From Aspidiotus rigidus (Eukaryota; Arthropoda; Insecta; Hemiptera; Diaspididae), in contig JAVHKY010000025.1 in assembly GCA_035079385.1 (NCBI GenBank), positions 19,318,501 through 19,382,500 of the forward strand: 64,000 nucleotides of DNA. The letters are read 5' to 3'. This document shows positions 11,617 to 22,539 of this stretch, piece by piece. The notes under the pieces are model-generated. The model was not told the DNA's origin, did no database searches, and saw only the letters and a program-made list of their open reading frames with translations. Made by a program: the position numbers and the translations under genes. Every line of letters starts with the position of its first letter. Position 1 is the first letter of the stretch.

Positions 11617-12851
11617 ATGGGCGCACGTTTACAGAAATTTCGATGCATTTAAGGGCGAATAGTATAAATAATGGTGCTAAATATAAGTACAATATGTACT
11701 TAATGAAAACTTCAGGGGCTCGCTTACCGATGTGATCAATGAAATGCGGCGACGACCGCAAGTTTAGCGGTAAACAAACATAGAAACGCAAAAATGGGCT
11801 TAAAAAATCTCTTCGAATTCTCCATTGTCACGTTCAAATTCACGAAATCACGAAATAAAAATATTTAATTCAAGCTTTTACGAAAACGGAGAGGAATCGG
11901 TGTTGAAGGAAGAAAAGGTTTTTCAAAAGAGAATCCGGGAGCGTTTTGACGACGACACGACGCGAACGATGCTCCGATTAGTTGTGAAATGCACGACGAA
12001 GATTAAATTTCTAGCGAGCGCGCGATGGAAGCCCAACAAACGCTACATTTAAACTTTGAACTGGTTCTCTCTCCCCTGTCCTTAAGCTTCTCTTCAAAAC
12101 GTTACGATTATCGGCGTTCTCTCTCGCCATTGGCTAAGATTTTGTTCTTACGTAGATACAAAATTCTTATCTTAACGTGCTTTGTACACTCTCCCGGAAA
12201 ATAACAAATGCGCGTACGTCTGCGGAAATTTCGACGCATTTAAGGACGAATAGTATCAATAAATAAGCTAAATATGAATATAATATGTACTTAATGAAAA
12301 TTTCAGGCACTAACTTACCGATGTGACGAATGACATTCTTACGCTGAGGACTGCGAATTTAGCGAAAAACGACCGGAGAAACGCAATAATAGGCAAAATA
12401 GGCTAAAAAAATCTCTTCGAATTCTCAAAGTTGCGAATTAAAAGTAATGCCAACCAAAAATGGCGATCTTTTACGAAGACGAATGAGACGATTATGATCA
12501 TCAAGTTTTAATTAGGCGCCTTCGAGTAAGAGAAACGTGTTTCAACTCAAGACATTGCGAGGAAATTAAAAATAATTCAAGCTTTCACGGAAACGAAAAG
12601 GAATTCTTTTATAAGAACGAAAAAGGAATTGTAAACCAGTTAGTAATAGCGCGCGTTGAAGGAAGAAAGCCTTTTTCAAACGAAATTACGGAGCGACGAC
12701 GCAACACAAACGACGTTACTTGCGAGATGCACAACGACGAATAAAATTCTAGCGAGCAAGTGATGCAAGCTTGACGAACTGAACTGCCTCTAAATGCTAC
12801 GTTTGCACTTTGAACAAGCTTTCTATCTCCCTCTCTGAAGAGAAGACGCAT

Positions 12852-12909
12852 CTGGCAAAAGGGCCTCCGCACAATGTATTTCTTATGGGATAGAGGCACT
12901 TCTGCCAGA
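12852..12909. repeat. Short hairpin element (relative of 27528-27614)
   Basis: The ends ctggcaaaagggcctc and gaggcacttctgccag are imperfect inverted repeats around a loop containing tatttcttatgggatag. The same loop, in opposite orientation, occurs in the hairpin at 27528-27614. Confidence 0.55.
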
Positions 12910-12960
12910 ACCCTCTTTCATATACTTCACTTTAAGACGTTACACGATATTGAAAAAATT

Positions 12961-14640
12961 CAGCGTTCTCTGGCTCTATACTCGCTACGATTTCCGATTG
13001 CGTCCTTATACGTAATTCGTAGTTTGTACCTAGATTCAACTTCTATTCTTAGAAATTATCGCACGTACCATTCGATGCGGTGCGATAAAACTACTTCACC
13101 ATCCTTATCTTCAATTTATTTAAACCTCGTACAAAATTACTAAGAATAAGGCACCACGTATAAAGTCTTCGTTTCTGGGAGAATAAATCGTCAAAAATCC
13201 CTCGAATCTTCGTAGTCTCTAACCAGTTTTTCTTCTACGGTTAGAATTTAAATTCTACGATTATTTTATCCTTGCAAAAAAGAGGAGAGTAAGGATGGAG
13301 CTGACTGCTCTGCAGTGTCGATAGACGATAGCTAAATTACTCGTAGAAGACATTTAAACTCTTCTGTCAACTGAAAAACTTCTCATTCGCTATTGTAGCG
13401 GCTTTCAATCTGACTTTAAACGTCTATGCGAATGATAGAAAATCGTAAAATTATGTGAAGAGAATAATTAGTGTTCGTCGACGTTTGCACTTAAGTGATG
13501 CTTATTATATGCGAATCAGGTAAACTTGTCAAACAATAGCGATAGGACCACCCCCCCGGGTTATTCGAAAAATTCCAGATTTTTACCTGCTACGATTCTC
13601 CCATTGTACTCAAAAGTCCCAAACATCATGAATTATTTTATCGATGTAGTCGAGTGCAAAGTGGCAACACTGCTTCAAAATTGGCGGGAAAAAAGTATGA
13701 ATGCTATTGTGTAAACTCGTCTGTTTTTCTTCCCTGATGCTTCAGGTTGTGGGATCATATTCAAAATAAATCCGAGTTGAAAATCCATAACTTTTTTTCG
13801 TTACGGTAGGAGTTCGGCTCCTCTAGTGGAGCGGTACGCTTCAGAATCGTTTTATTTCATTGTTCACGTAAAATTATTACTTGCGAAAGATATGAGATGA
13901 CGTTTATTTCTGATAATTACAACTTATTATAGTCCGGTGATGAACAGAGAATCACTTCTCAAAACAGCATCTCCGTGACGGAGGCTGAGCGGACCGGAAC
14001 AACTCGATCGACAAATATCCGAAGCAGCGCCTCAGATCCTTCATCCAAGAAGTTTGTCTTCTTCCAATGGATCGTTTCCCCGCGACGGATTGTTCAGAAA
14101 ATATAGCGTCCTACTTTTGAAGGAGCTTGGAGAAACACGCCTTCAGAATTTTCTCCGAATTTGTCTCACATCTACAACTAATGTTCATTGAAGAAAGATA
14201 TTCCTTGTATTGCAGTTAATCATCTTCAAGATTCCACAAAAGCTTATGATACTTTCATCTTGGATGACTGATCAACACGTTTGTTAACTTACGACAATAT
14301 AACAATGCTTTTGATTTTAAAAATCAATCAACGCCCGAACTCTGAAACCTTGCAAAGTGAGATGACGTAAATCCAAAACATGAGCCCAGAGAAATAGAGT
14401 AGGTATGTGCGTGATTTACGTTCAAGTGGCTGCGTTTTTATTCCATCTGTGAAAATATGAAAAAGTGGGTTCACGTCATCACCTCAAACTTATTCGTGCA
14501 CACGCAGCCTTTACGCTAATAATTCCAAAATCAACGCCTTCAGCGAAAATTCAAAACCGATCATCGCATTCTTGGATAAAATCAAAGGAAAACTTGTGAG
14601 ATTGTACACTAAATTTACTCTGATTCAACTTTTCTCCTTT
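12961..14640. other. No recognisable gene
   Basis: I see no supported ORF, RNA gene or repeat. The frames at 12874-13143 and 13526-13714 lack any motif I can name. Confidence 0.5.
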
Positions 14641-14649
14641 CGCTATTCA

Positions 14650-15273
14650 ATGCAATACTAAATCAAGCTATATGTATCCTGATGACTGGAAACTAGCTTA
14701 CGCATCCTCCCTATCCTAAAACTCAACACAGATCCATCATCTCCTGAGTCCTAACAACGCATTGCACTCATTAGTTTACTAGGTAAACTTAATTTCCAAT
14801 GAATCATCAACAAGCGACTTTTATGGTTCCTAGGGCAAAATAACCTATTATTTCCACTTCAACATAGATTTAGAAAAGGACGCAATACAAGCTTTCCTCT
14901 CTAAAGTTCCCCTGACACAATCTTTTTTGATCTTCAACAAGCATACGCACAAGTTTGAATGTACTACATGTGTAAAAAAATATATGATTCTGGACTCAAA
15001 AATAATCTCCCTAAAATTTACGTAGCTTCCTTCAAGACGGATATATCAGTCAAAATTCAAGAGCAACTTTACACACCTCACCACGTCGATAACGGAGTAC
15101 CTCTGTAGGAAAGACAATCAACGACCTTACTCGAAACGCCAACTTTCCCATCACTCAACGGCTCTTCGCTGATAATTACTGCTCGTCTCTGCCGTCCTCA
15201 AATCCAGCGAGAGCACAACAAACCCTCGACAAAATTCGAACATGCTTAACTAAAGGCGGATTTCAGTTTTCCT
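14650..15273 (+). pseudogene. Decayed LINE, reverse-transcriptase part (I-like, EN-RT-RNase H type)
   Basis: Broken frames on the + strand read IALISLLGKL, then FRKGRNTS, FFDLQQAYAQV, YDSGLKNNLPKIYVASFKT and FADNYCSSLPSSNPA. They correspond in order to the RT fingers, the F-D-L-x-x-A motif, the following helix, and a degraded FADD catalytic box. Many stops and frameshifts make it a fossil. The same element resumes at 15738 after the insertion of minisatellite element copy 2. It is related to the minus-strand LINE at 23350-25820. Confidence 0.75.
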
Positions 15274-15737
15274 AAAAAAAAAAAAAAAATTAGAAGCCAT
15301 TGCAGACGTTGCAATGGCAGTGGGGAACCCGCAATTCCTTAACTCGACCTCTCAGGTGGTGTGGAACTGAGTTGATAATCTTGTCATATAATTCAAATCG
15401 AAATTATTATTCTTTATTCCCTCCTATCACATATAGCTCAAGACTCGAAATGCTTCTAAGTCCCCCTCCTATCATATATAGCTCGAGTCTCAAAATTTTT
15501 CCAAGTTTTTGGTTGGACGGCGGACGGTAGCTCGAAAGTCAAAATTCTTCCAAGTCTCCCCCCCCCCTATTATATATAGCTCGAGACTTGAAATTCTTCC
15601 AAGTCCCCCTCCTATCATATATAGCTCGAGACTCGAAATTCTTCCAAGTCCCGTAACCTAACCTAACCTTAGGTTACTAACTTCGCGGACGCGGACGTTT
15701 TTTGAGGGTGTAATCTCCTAACAAAATGGCTAAAAAA
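15274..15737 (+). mobile_element. Minisatellite-bearing repeat element, copy 2
   Basis: It starts with an A-run and the hairpin gccattgcagacgttgcaat (15296-15315, completed by ggc). It then carries a unique segment, about 4-5 units of the 45-bp repeat (15415-15655), a CCTAACCTAACC stretch and the conserved 3' region. The 3' terminus lacks about 15 bp that copy 3 has (the tagcgggttcccc part). A diagnostic insertion (ggacggcggacggtagctcg) is shared only with copy 4. The element interrupts the LINE. Confidence 0.8.
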
Positions 15738-16290
15738 CAAAAAAAATCCTCCTCGTCTTCCGTAAAAGAAACCCAATTCCAACTATTCCTCTAAATAACA
15801 ACCACTCATACGACAAAGTTTTTAGCTCTCCATCTTAACCAAAAACTCTCATAGCTACCCCACTACTAAGAGCTAAATGTCTGAGAACTATATTAATATT
15901 CTAAAATATCTATCCAACGCCAAAACAGGTTGTAACTGAAACCAATCCAACCGGCATTGTTGAGACTGGTTTTATGCGCATTTAGAATCAGTTCAAGACT
16001 AAACTTTCGTGCAGATACAGTCGAGCCGCCTCTCTCCTATTGTCGGCCTATCTTCCTTCCCTGACATCAGTCCATCGATCCAATCATCTTGAGTCACCCA
16101 ACAGAACATATCCGCACAAACCTAGTAAATTTCCTTGACCAGAAAAGAGAACCAAACTCTCTATCACCCGTACTCTCGATTACTCCTCCTTCAGCCATCC
16201 CACAACTGACTGATATCCCTAAAATAAATAACGAAATTATTAGACAGCGTATTGCGAAACTAACAGACGAATTCCCGGATCACACTCTCT
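15738..16290 (+). pseudogene. Decayed LINE, continuation (RT thumb region)
   Basis: Broken frames read TINILKYLSNAKTGC and ALLRLVLCAFRISSRL followed by VEPPLSYCRP. These align with NVLKYLTHPSTGC and ASLRLVLGAFRTSPSL followed by GEPPLEYRRQ in the minus-strand LINE at 24082-25023. It ends near FPDHTL at the edge of the small MITE at 16291. Confidence 0.7.
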
Positions 16291-16485
16291 GATTAAGTTA
16301 GGAAAAAAGGGAGAATTTACGGACACGTAACAAAAATGTTATTAAATGCCACCTTTTTCGGAAAGAAACTTGCTTTCAACCATCAAGCGGCGAACATACG
16401 TTTTTTTTTTTTTTTTGAAACCGGTAGCATTTGATAAAATTTTTGTTACGTGTCTGTAAATTTTCCTTTTTTCCTTTGTTAATCC
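16291..16485. mobile_element. Small TIR element (MITE-like, ~195 bp)
   Basis: The left end gattaagttaggaaaaaagg continues into aatttacggacacgtaac and is mirrored on the right by its complement over about 50 bp with a few mismatches. A T-run of 17 lies inside. No ORF is present, and the target duplication is unclear. Confidence 0.65.
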
Positions 16486-16650
16486 GAAGGCTCTTACATT
16501 CGAAGTTTCCATACAACTCACGCTCTCTGTTTGACAAGATGGGTTAAAATACAAAAAAAACTTACAGGCTCTTTATGTAGATTAAACGGTATAATTTTTG
16601 ATCATTGAAGATTTTGAAAGAGCAAATCTGTAGAAAGGTAAAAGGTATAT

Positions 16651-17336
16651 GTAGGAAATTTGAAGTAAATAGAGAATACAAATATTTTTCCAAGTCCTAT
16701 AGAAGGCTATAAAACAGCCAAGATTTTTTCCAAGTCCCAGAGTTACGCGCCCCTCAGCGATATAGAGGAACAAGGAATTTTTCTAACTCCCAAAGAAGAC
16801 GATATAGAGAAGCCAGGAATTTTTCCAAGTCCCATAGAAGACTATAGAATAGCAGAAATTTTTCCAAGTTTCACAGATGACTATACAGGAGCCGCGAAAA
16901 TTTTTCTAAGTCGCGTAGAAGAACAAGAAATTTTTCTAAGTCACTATACTAGCCAATAAAGGGGTATAGAAGAGCCCGGAATTCTCTAAGTCCCTATACT
17001 AGCCCATAGAAGGTCACGGATTTTTCTAAGTCACAGCGTTATGCCTTCCAGCGTTATGCGTACGCGAACAGAATTCCTCTGAGGGCCCCTAGTAACTAAA
17101 CGGATGGCGGGTCTCCCGCCCACTACGGAAGGTCTTTCAAAAAGTAGAAAATGTAGAAAATCCTCTCATATATAGCTCGAGAGTCAACATTTTTACATTT
17201 TTTCAAGTCCCCCTCCTATCGTATAAAGCTCGAGAGTCGGACGAAAATTTCCTGGAAATCCCCCTTAACAAAAGTGATGGCGGGTTCCCCGCTAAAAAAA
17301 ATAGCATACGCATATTCCATCAACAAACAAATAACA
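16651..17336 (+). repeat. Left ~0.7-kb direct repeat flanking PLE1
   Basis: It matches 19323-20090 in the same orientation with scattered substitutions and indels. It contains irregular ~40-bp units built on aatttttccaagtccca (16680-17040), then two units of the 45-bp family, the 3' terminus gcgggttccccgct, and a short LINE RNase H piece (atagcatacgcatattcc, reading IAYAYS). The LINE piece resumes properly only after the right copy. Confidence 0.82.
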
Positions 17337-17400
17337 GACGCGAAAAACGAATACCCTACCCGAAGGGAGAGTAAACAAATGCAAACCGCAGAAAAATATA

Positions 17401-17441
17401 AGACGACGAGCGTTTTCGGTTAATAAACCATCTTCAAGCGT
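17401..17441 (-). ncRNA. Hammerhead-ribozyme-like motif in PLE1 left terminus (degenerate)
   Basis: On the minus strand the segment reads TTGAAGA, a stem-loop GGTT-TATT-AACC, then GAAAAC and GCTCGTC. This resembles the hammerhead core CUGANGA, stem II, GAAA, with C replaced by U at the first core base. Such motifs are known in Penelope-like terminal repeats. A related copy is at 19192-19232 on the + strand, with a weaker stem. Confidence 0.35.
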
Positions 17442-17463
17442 CCGTAATAACCCCCTCCCTTGC

Positions 17464-19140
17464 ATGAGTAATAAATTGGGAGGAGTGATTCAAGGTTTGA
17501 AGAGGAAGATGAAAGAGGGAGATTTAATCGTCACTAAGGCTGACAAGGGCAATGCTGTTGTGGTGATGGAGAAGTCGGCCTTTTCTTCTAAGGTCCATGA
17601 AGTCCTCCAGCAGTGTGGTGCTAAAGAGAGTGAGGATTTCAGTTTTCCTAAGCACGTTAAAGAAGCTAGGAGTTTCATCAACAGGGGTGAGGTCTCCTTG
17701 TTCCTAAGCCCACTCCACCCCTCCTCTACGGGTTGCCCAAAGTGCATAAGAACAATACCCCGATGCGAGACCCGTTGTTTCTTTCGTCTCCCCCCCCCCT
17801 ACCTCCTTGCCAAATTCCTGAATCGTTGGTTCAAAAATCGCATTGATTTTGAATCTCCTCATTCGGTCTTGAATTCAGCCTCTTTAACTGACGTTCTGAA
17901 GGGTGTAAGTCTTCCCCCGAGAACGACCATCAGCTCGTTTGATGTTGTTGGTTTATTCCCGAATATTCCTAAGGCTGCTACTATCCAGCGTATGGGTGAG
18001 CTACTCGTCAAAGCCAATATTCCTCACAATGAGCTTCAGGAATTTTTCGATCTTCTGAATATTTGCTGGTCCCCCAACTACTGTAAATTTGAAGGAAAAT
18101 TTTTCGAGTTTCCTGATGAAGTAGGGATCCCTATTGGATCACCTTTAGGCTCTCTCATCTCCGAAATTTTCATGTCTAAGTTTGAACTTGACCTCTTTTC
18201 CTCGAACCAGGTGTTACTTAATCATATTCACTATTGGCACAGGTACGTTGATGACGTTCTATGTACCTGGACTGGTCCCCCAGATCTCCTTGGTGAGTTT
18301 CTGAGGTATCTCAATTCCTGGTACCCTATTTTCCATTAACTTTTTGGATTTATCGATCTCTATAACAGACGGTATCCATAAATTTGGAATTTACAGGAAA
18401 GATACTACGACCGATGTTTTAGTCCACGGTGGTTCGTTCGGTCCTGTTGCTCACAAGATGGCTGCTTTTCACAGCCTAGTTCTCAGACTGACTCGTATTC
18501 CTTTGAGTCAGTCTGCCTTCAAGAAAGAGTTACTCACAATAAAACACCTGGCCAGAGTGAATGGGGTCAATGTCGATGTTGACGTGATGGTTCGGAGGAA
18601 AGTTACGAGGAGCCATCTTGATTCCACCATCTCCCTCCTCCGAGACACGATCCGTGATCGCCGTTAGCGTTGGATCAGTCTCCCTTTCTTGGGGAAGTTC
18701 TCTCTCCAATTGGGTCGGACCCTCCGCCCGTTTGGCTTCAGACCCGCGTTTTACAACCCTACCGCAGTCAAGAGGTTGTTTGTGAGACTGAAAGACCCCA
18801 TACCTGTTCATGAGAGGAGTTGTGTTTACAAGTTGGAATGTGGGGATTGTGGAGGCTTTTATATTGGTGAGACCAGCCGCCAAATGAAAGTTAGAGTAGC
18901 TGAGCACCTGAAGTCTTGGAAGAAGGGACACTTAGGGGAGTCAGCTTTTGCTGATCATTTAATAAACAGTAGCCACAGTTTCCGCGAGGGATCCGAAAAG
19001 CTCCTCCATAAGGAGAATTCCTATCGTAAGCGCATCACCCTCGAGCATATAGAGATAATGCGTCATCTAAACACCGACGGTATCACTGTACTCAACTCGT
19101 TCATTCCGGAAGATGGCACACCGCGATTTCTCGTTTGGAT
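17464..19140 (+). pseudogene. PLE1 reverse transcriptase / GIY-YIG endonuclease, broken
   Basis: The frame starts inside the conserved N-terminal region (LIVTKADKGNAVVVMEK). It then reads YLLAKFLNRW, SSFDVVGLFPNIP, GIPIGSPLGSLISEIF and the catalytic RYVDDVL. After a frame change it continues through 18344-18667 and 18689 onwards to a GIY-YIG domain (CVYKLECGDCGGFYIGETSR). RT plus C-terminal GIY-YIG defines the Penelope/Poseidon type, which integrates by target-primed reverse transcription. Breaks are a frameshift near 17730-17790, a stop with frame change near 18340, and an in-frame TAG at 18665. The usual N-terminal extension is missing. It cannot be active. Confidence 0.9.
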
Positions 19141-19322
19141 AATCTTAATACCTTGTTCTTCTTTTCTGTTCGTCAGTTACTTTCATTTCAGGCTTGAAGA
19201 TGGTTTATTAACAGAAAGCGCTCGTCGTCTTATATTTTTCTGCGGTTTGCCCCCCTCCTTCGGAGTATTCGTTTTTCGCGTTCATTATGGATAGCCGTAA
19301 CCTTGAGGAACGTATTCGTTTA

Positions 19323-20090
19323 GTATATGTAGAAAATTTGAAGTAAATAGAGAATACAAATATTTTTCGAAGTCCCATAGAAGGCTATAAAACAGCCAAA
19401 ATTTTTTCCAAGTCCCAGAGTTACGCGCCCCTCAGCGATAAGGAGGAACAAGAAATTTTTGTAACTCCCATAGAAGACGATATAGAGGAGCCAGGAATTT
19501 TTTTAAGTGCCATAGACGGCTATAGAGGAGACAGAAATTTTTCCAAGTGCCTGCGTTGCGTATTCGCCAAAATTTTTCTAAGTCGCTATACTAGCCAATA
19601 GAGGAGTATAGAAGAGCCCGGAATTCTCCAAGTCCCTATACTAGCACATATAGGGGTGTAAGATGGGTACAGAAGAGCCCGGAATTTTTCCAAGTCCCTA
19701 TACTAGCCCATAGAAGGTCACGAATTTTTCCAAGTCCCAGCGTTACGCGCGCCAGCGTTATGCCCACCAGCGTTAGGCGCACGCGGAAAGAATTTCTCTG
19801 AGGGCGCCCAGTAACTAAACGGATGGCGGGTCTCCCGCTCACTACGGAAGGTCTTTCAAAAAGTAGAACATATAGAAAATCCTCTCATATATAGCTCGAG
19901 AGTCAACATTTTCTCAATTCCCCTCCTATCGTTTAAAGCTCGAGAATATTTTTTCAAGTCCCCCTCCTATCGTATAAAGCTCGAGAGACAAACGAAAATT
20001 TCCTGGAAATCCCCCTGAACAAAAGTCATAGCGGGTTCCCCGCTAAAAAAAATAGCATACGCATATTCCATCAACAAAAAAATATCAGCT
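19323..20090 (+). repeat. Right ~0.7-kb direct repeat flanking PLE1
   Basis: This is the counterpart of 16651-17336, in the same order: ~40-bp aatttttccaagtccc units, then 45-bp-family units (three here), then gcgggttccccgct, then the LINE RNase H piece beginning agcatacgcatattcc. From 20090 the LINE coding sequence continues without interruption, unlike at the left copy, where PLE1 begins. Confidence 0.82.
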
Positions 20091-20700
20091 TACCAAATAT
20101 GAAACTCCGGCTTCAGTTTAGACAGCTGAACTGAAAGACATACTAGCTTATGTATCGCACTTTGCTCAACTTCAACCTCAAAACTGTAATTATCGATTCT
20201 CTCTGGTCTCTTCAAGCTCTTTTCTCAACTAATCTCATCACACAGCGTATGCACTAAGATCTCTTCTCACTATCGACTCAATGAAGTCTCACCTCACTTC
20301 AATCTGGATACCGGATCACATTAACTTTCCACCTCATGATGCAGTAGACTAAGCTTCTAAAAAAGCAACGTCTCTCTTCAAAATAACTGACTTATACCAC
20401 CACGTGCATAAGATTTAAGAATTTACTATTCAACTGGTATCTTGAAGCATTGGAACCGAAATTTGAAAGATCAAACTAACAACGAATCACGCAAAATCAA
20501 AAGAGAACCGCTAATACTTGTAACTGGACTGGAGCAATCAGAACAAGCCCAGAATGAGCTGAACCTCCTCTCTTCCTTTATCCAAACTTCTTGTTTACAT
20601 ATGTCAGTTTTCAGATCTCCACCCTTGCAAGTCTATTCTTTCTCAAATTGGTCCGGTCTTCATTTATCATACAAAAAAAAATCCGTTCTCTTCTAGATTC
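20058..20700 (+). pseudogene. Decayed LINE, RNase H and C-terminal part
   Basis: Broken frames read IAYAYSINKKISAYQI, then LTSIWIPDHINFPPHDAVD and ASKKATSLFKI. This is the RNase H C-terminal motif (W-I-P-x-H-I ... D-x-V-D-x-A-x-K), also seen as LIWIPAHIGLSESDRVDNAA in the LINE at 23447-24133. The part after 20440 (KHWNRNLKDQTNN) corresponds to the region after RNase H. It belongs to the same LINE copy as 14650-16290. Confidence 0.7.
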
Positions 20701-20739
20701 TAGAAACTAGAAACCTCCCATTCTCACCACTGCTTCAAA

Positions 20740-21295
20740 ATTAACGCTCTTGTTTCCCATTATCTCAGATATTCCTCCGTGGTTCCTTCCCCTTCCTTCT
20801 CAGGAAAGTTCAAACATAATTACTCCACGTAAGTATAGGAACCATTTTTCAGAAATACTAAACCAACATCCAGACGATACCCTATGTTTAAAAGACGGTT
20901 AAAATTCAATAACAAGACAGCATACGCATTCTCTATGGGTCGGGAAATATCAGCTTCCCGTTTACAAAATACCGCGTCAATATCTTCATGTGAATTGATT
21001 GGGATACTGGGCTGCGTATAGCAATTAGCTCAATTTTAAGATAGGTATTCATAATTTACTACAATAGTTAACTAATACGCCTCTCCCCTCCTACTCTTCC
21101 CTTTCTTCTAAAATATGACTCTTCTCCTTCAGTGGAATTTAGACGCGAATACTTCAAACGTCTACCCGGACTTCAGCAACTAATTTCAGAATACAACCCT
21201 ATATCATCATTATTGTCCTACAAGAAACTCATCTCAGTGCTCGTCTCAAACTTAATCCCTCAAAATACAACATCTTCAAATATGAAATTAGTTAC
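20740..21295 (+). pseudogene. Further LINE debris: RNase H start and an endonuclease start
   Basis: Around 20905-21010 the frame reads NKTAYAFSMGREISASRLQN, the beginning of a LINE RNase H domain. Around 21120-21290 mixed frames read LLQWNL, then LQQLISEYNP and SARLKLNPSKYNIFKYE, resembling the start of an APE-type endonuclease (QWN motif). The order does not fit one element, so at least two truncated LINE copies abut here. Confidence 0.55.
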
Positions 21296-21356
21296 ATAAT
21301 AGAAAAATGGCTTTATTTTCCACTTGAGCCATTTTTCTATATGTAACTAATTTCAT
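21282..21356. repeat. Near-perfect 30-bp-stem hairpin
   Basis: The arm atgaaattagttacat continues to gaaaaatggct and is mirrored by agccatttttctatatgtaa and the rest of the arm, with a single one-base bulge. The loop is about 14 nt. It may be the end of a foldback element or a small hairpin RNA source; there is no other support for either. Confidence 0.75.
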
Positions 21357-22140
21357 AAATTTTTGCTCACGTGTAAATGAGGCATTTGAAGGAGGGAGGG
21401 AGTCCAGCCAAATCTCACCAAATCTCACATGAGGGGGAGAGAGTCTTGGAAAATCTCACGTAAGTATATATAGTCTAAAATATTGCAAAACTGAGTTGAA
21501 TTTCAAAATAATAATGTTCCTCGACTAAAAATTTAAACAACCATTATTATTTACAACAAAAACATACATACTGAAAAATCTTATGTGAGATAAATGGGGG
21601 AGAGGAGGGTCACGCCAAATTTCACAATATCTCACCAAGGGGGACGGGGATATCAGAAAATCGCAAAAATCGTCTCACGTAATTAATGGATGCCATTTCT
21701 CTGGCAATTTCGATTCAAATTGACTCAAAACCTTAGTCTCTAATTTCTAATCGACTTCTCTATAGCAGAAGGCGCTGAGATAAAGTCTATCTAAAAAGTA
21801 AATTTCTAATGGAAATGAGATCGGGAGTGGTATTTCGCTCGAAGACTTTATCTTAACGCATCTCTGTTCTCGTCCGATAGCCTTGAGTTGGACTGAAAAA
21901 GTAGGTAGCCTAGTCGTTATTGACCCCATTGAAGAGTGAATTGATCTCAATTAAAATATGAAAAATCGTGATTTTCGACGTCTGATGGATGTTGACATTT
22001 ATGAAGAGTAGATTGATTGTTTTGTGATTCACGACGTCAAATAAACGCAGACATGAAGTAGATATGACATTATGACGTTTGCGAGTAAAGTCTTGCTACC
22101 AATTTCACATATTCTTACTCTGTTCCTTTCAACTTTGGTT
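21357..22140. other. No recognisable gene
   Basis: This contains repeated G-rich and aatctcac-type segments (tctcacgtaa near 21455 and 21674) that look like non-coding transposon sequence. No coding motif is seen. Confidence 0.45.
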
Positions 22141-22162
22141 TCAACGTTCGTACATGAGTAAA

Positions 22163-22337
22163 CAGGCCCGGCGAGAGGAGGCTACGAAGTGAACAGTTTG
22201 TCCCGGGCCCGGACTTTTTAGGGTTTCTGCTGGGCCCACAATATTGACTTTTTGGGTGGGAGGGGGCAAAGAAATTTTTTGCGAGAGGGTCCAGCCTTTT
22301 TTTTGTCTCGGGCCAGCTTCTTTCCCCGGCGGCCCTG
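22163..22337. mobile_element. Short hAT-type element (175 bp)
   Basis: The ends CAGGCCCGGCG and CGGCGGCCCTG are imperfect inverted repeats. The flanking octamers are tgagtaaa (22155-22162) and ttagtaaa (22338-22345), a 7/8 match consistent with an aged hAT target duplication. There is no coding capacity; frames across it are incidental. Confidence 0.65.
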
Positions 22338-22539
22338 TTAGTAAAACAAATTGCGCAGTAAGTATGTAAAACTTATATGAAACATAACGAGAAGCTTGCA
22401 CACTTCTTATGTTCATCATTATTGAACAACAATATTCATTTCTCGTTTCATTCGTGTTCATTAGAAGAAGATAAATTTGAAATTCTACGTTCATCAACCA
22501 GCGATTAAATTTATTGATACTCCAATAATGTGATAATCA

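Larger units (their letters stand above)
9960..12960. repeat. Degenerate satellite, about 5 units of 0.52-0.66 kb
   Basis: The phase marker aaaaatctcttcgaattc recurs near 10064, 10586, 11138, 11798 and 12402 (spacings 522, 552, 660 and 604). A second marker, cttaccgatgtgatcaatg, recurs near 11060, 11724 and (variant) 12313. Units 3 and 4 are the most alike. Short frames such as 11163-11390 and 11825-12052 repeat only because the DNA repeats. No known element family is recognised. Confidence 0.8.
17338..19281 (+). mobile_element. Penelope-like element PLE1 with terminal inverted repeats
   Basis: The termini at 17338-17441 and 19192-19281 are inverted copies of each other (about 90-105 bp, outer ends acgcgaaaaacgaatac). 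They enclose a broken RT plus GIY-YIG coding region. Outside these lie ~0.7-kb direct repeats. Direct or inverted terminal repeats are known for Penelope-like elements. Confidence 0.8.

Noticed and set aside
11163..12052. Two similar 75-codon frames as a duplicated gene
   Set aside because: They recur with the satellite period, and the other satellite units lack the frame. No motif or codon-level conservation is visible.
22141..22497. 118-codon minus-strand frame
   Set aside because: It covers a short hAT-type element and flanks and is low-complexity (Gly/Pro-rich from G/C runs), with no conserved motif.
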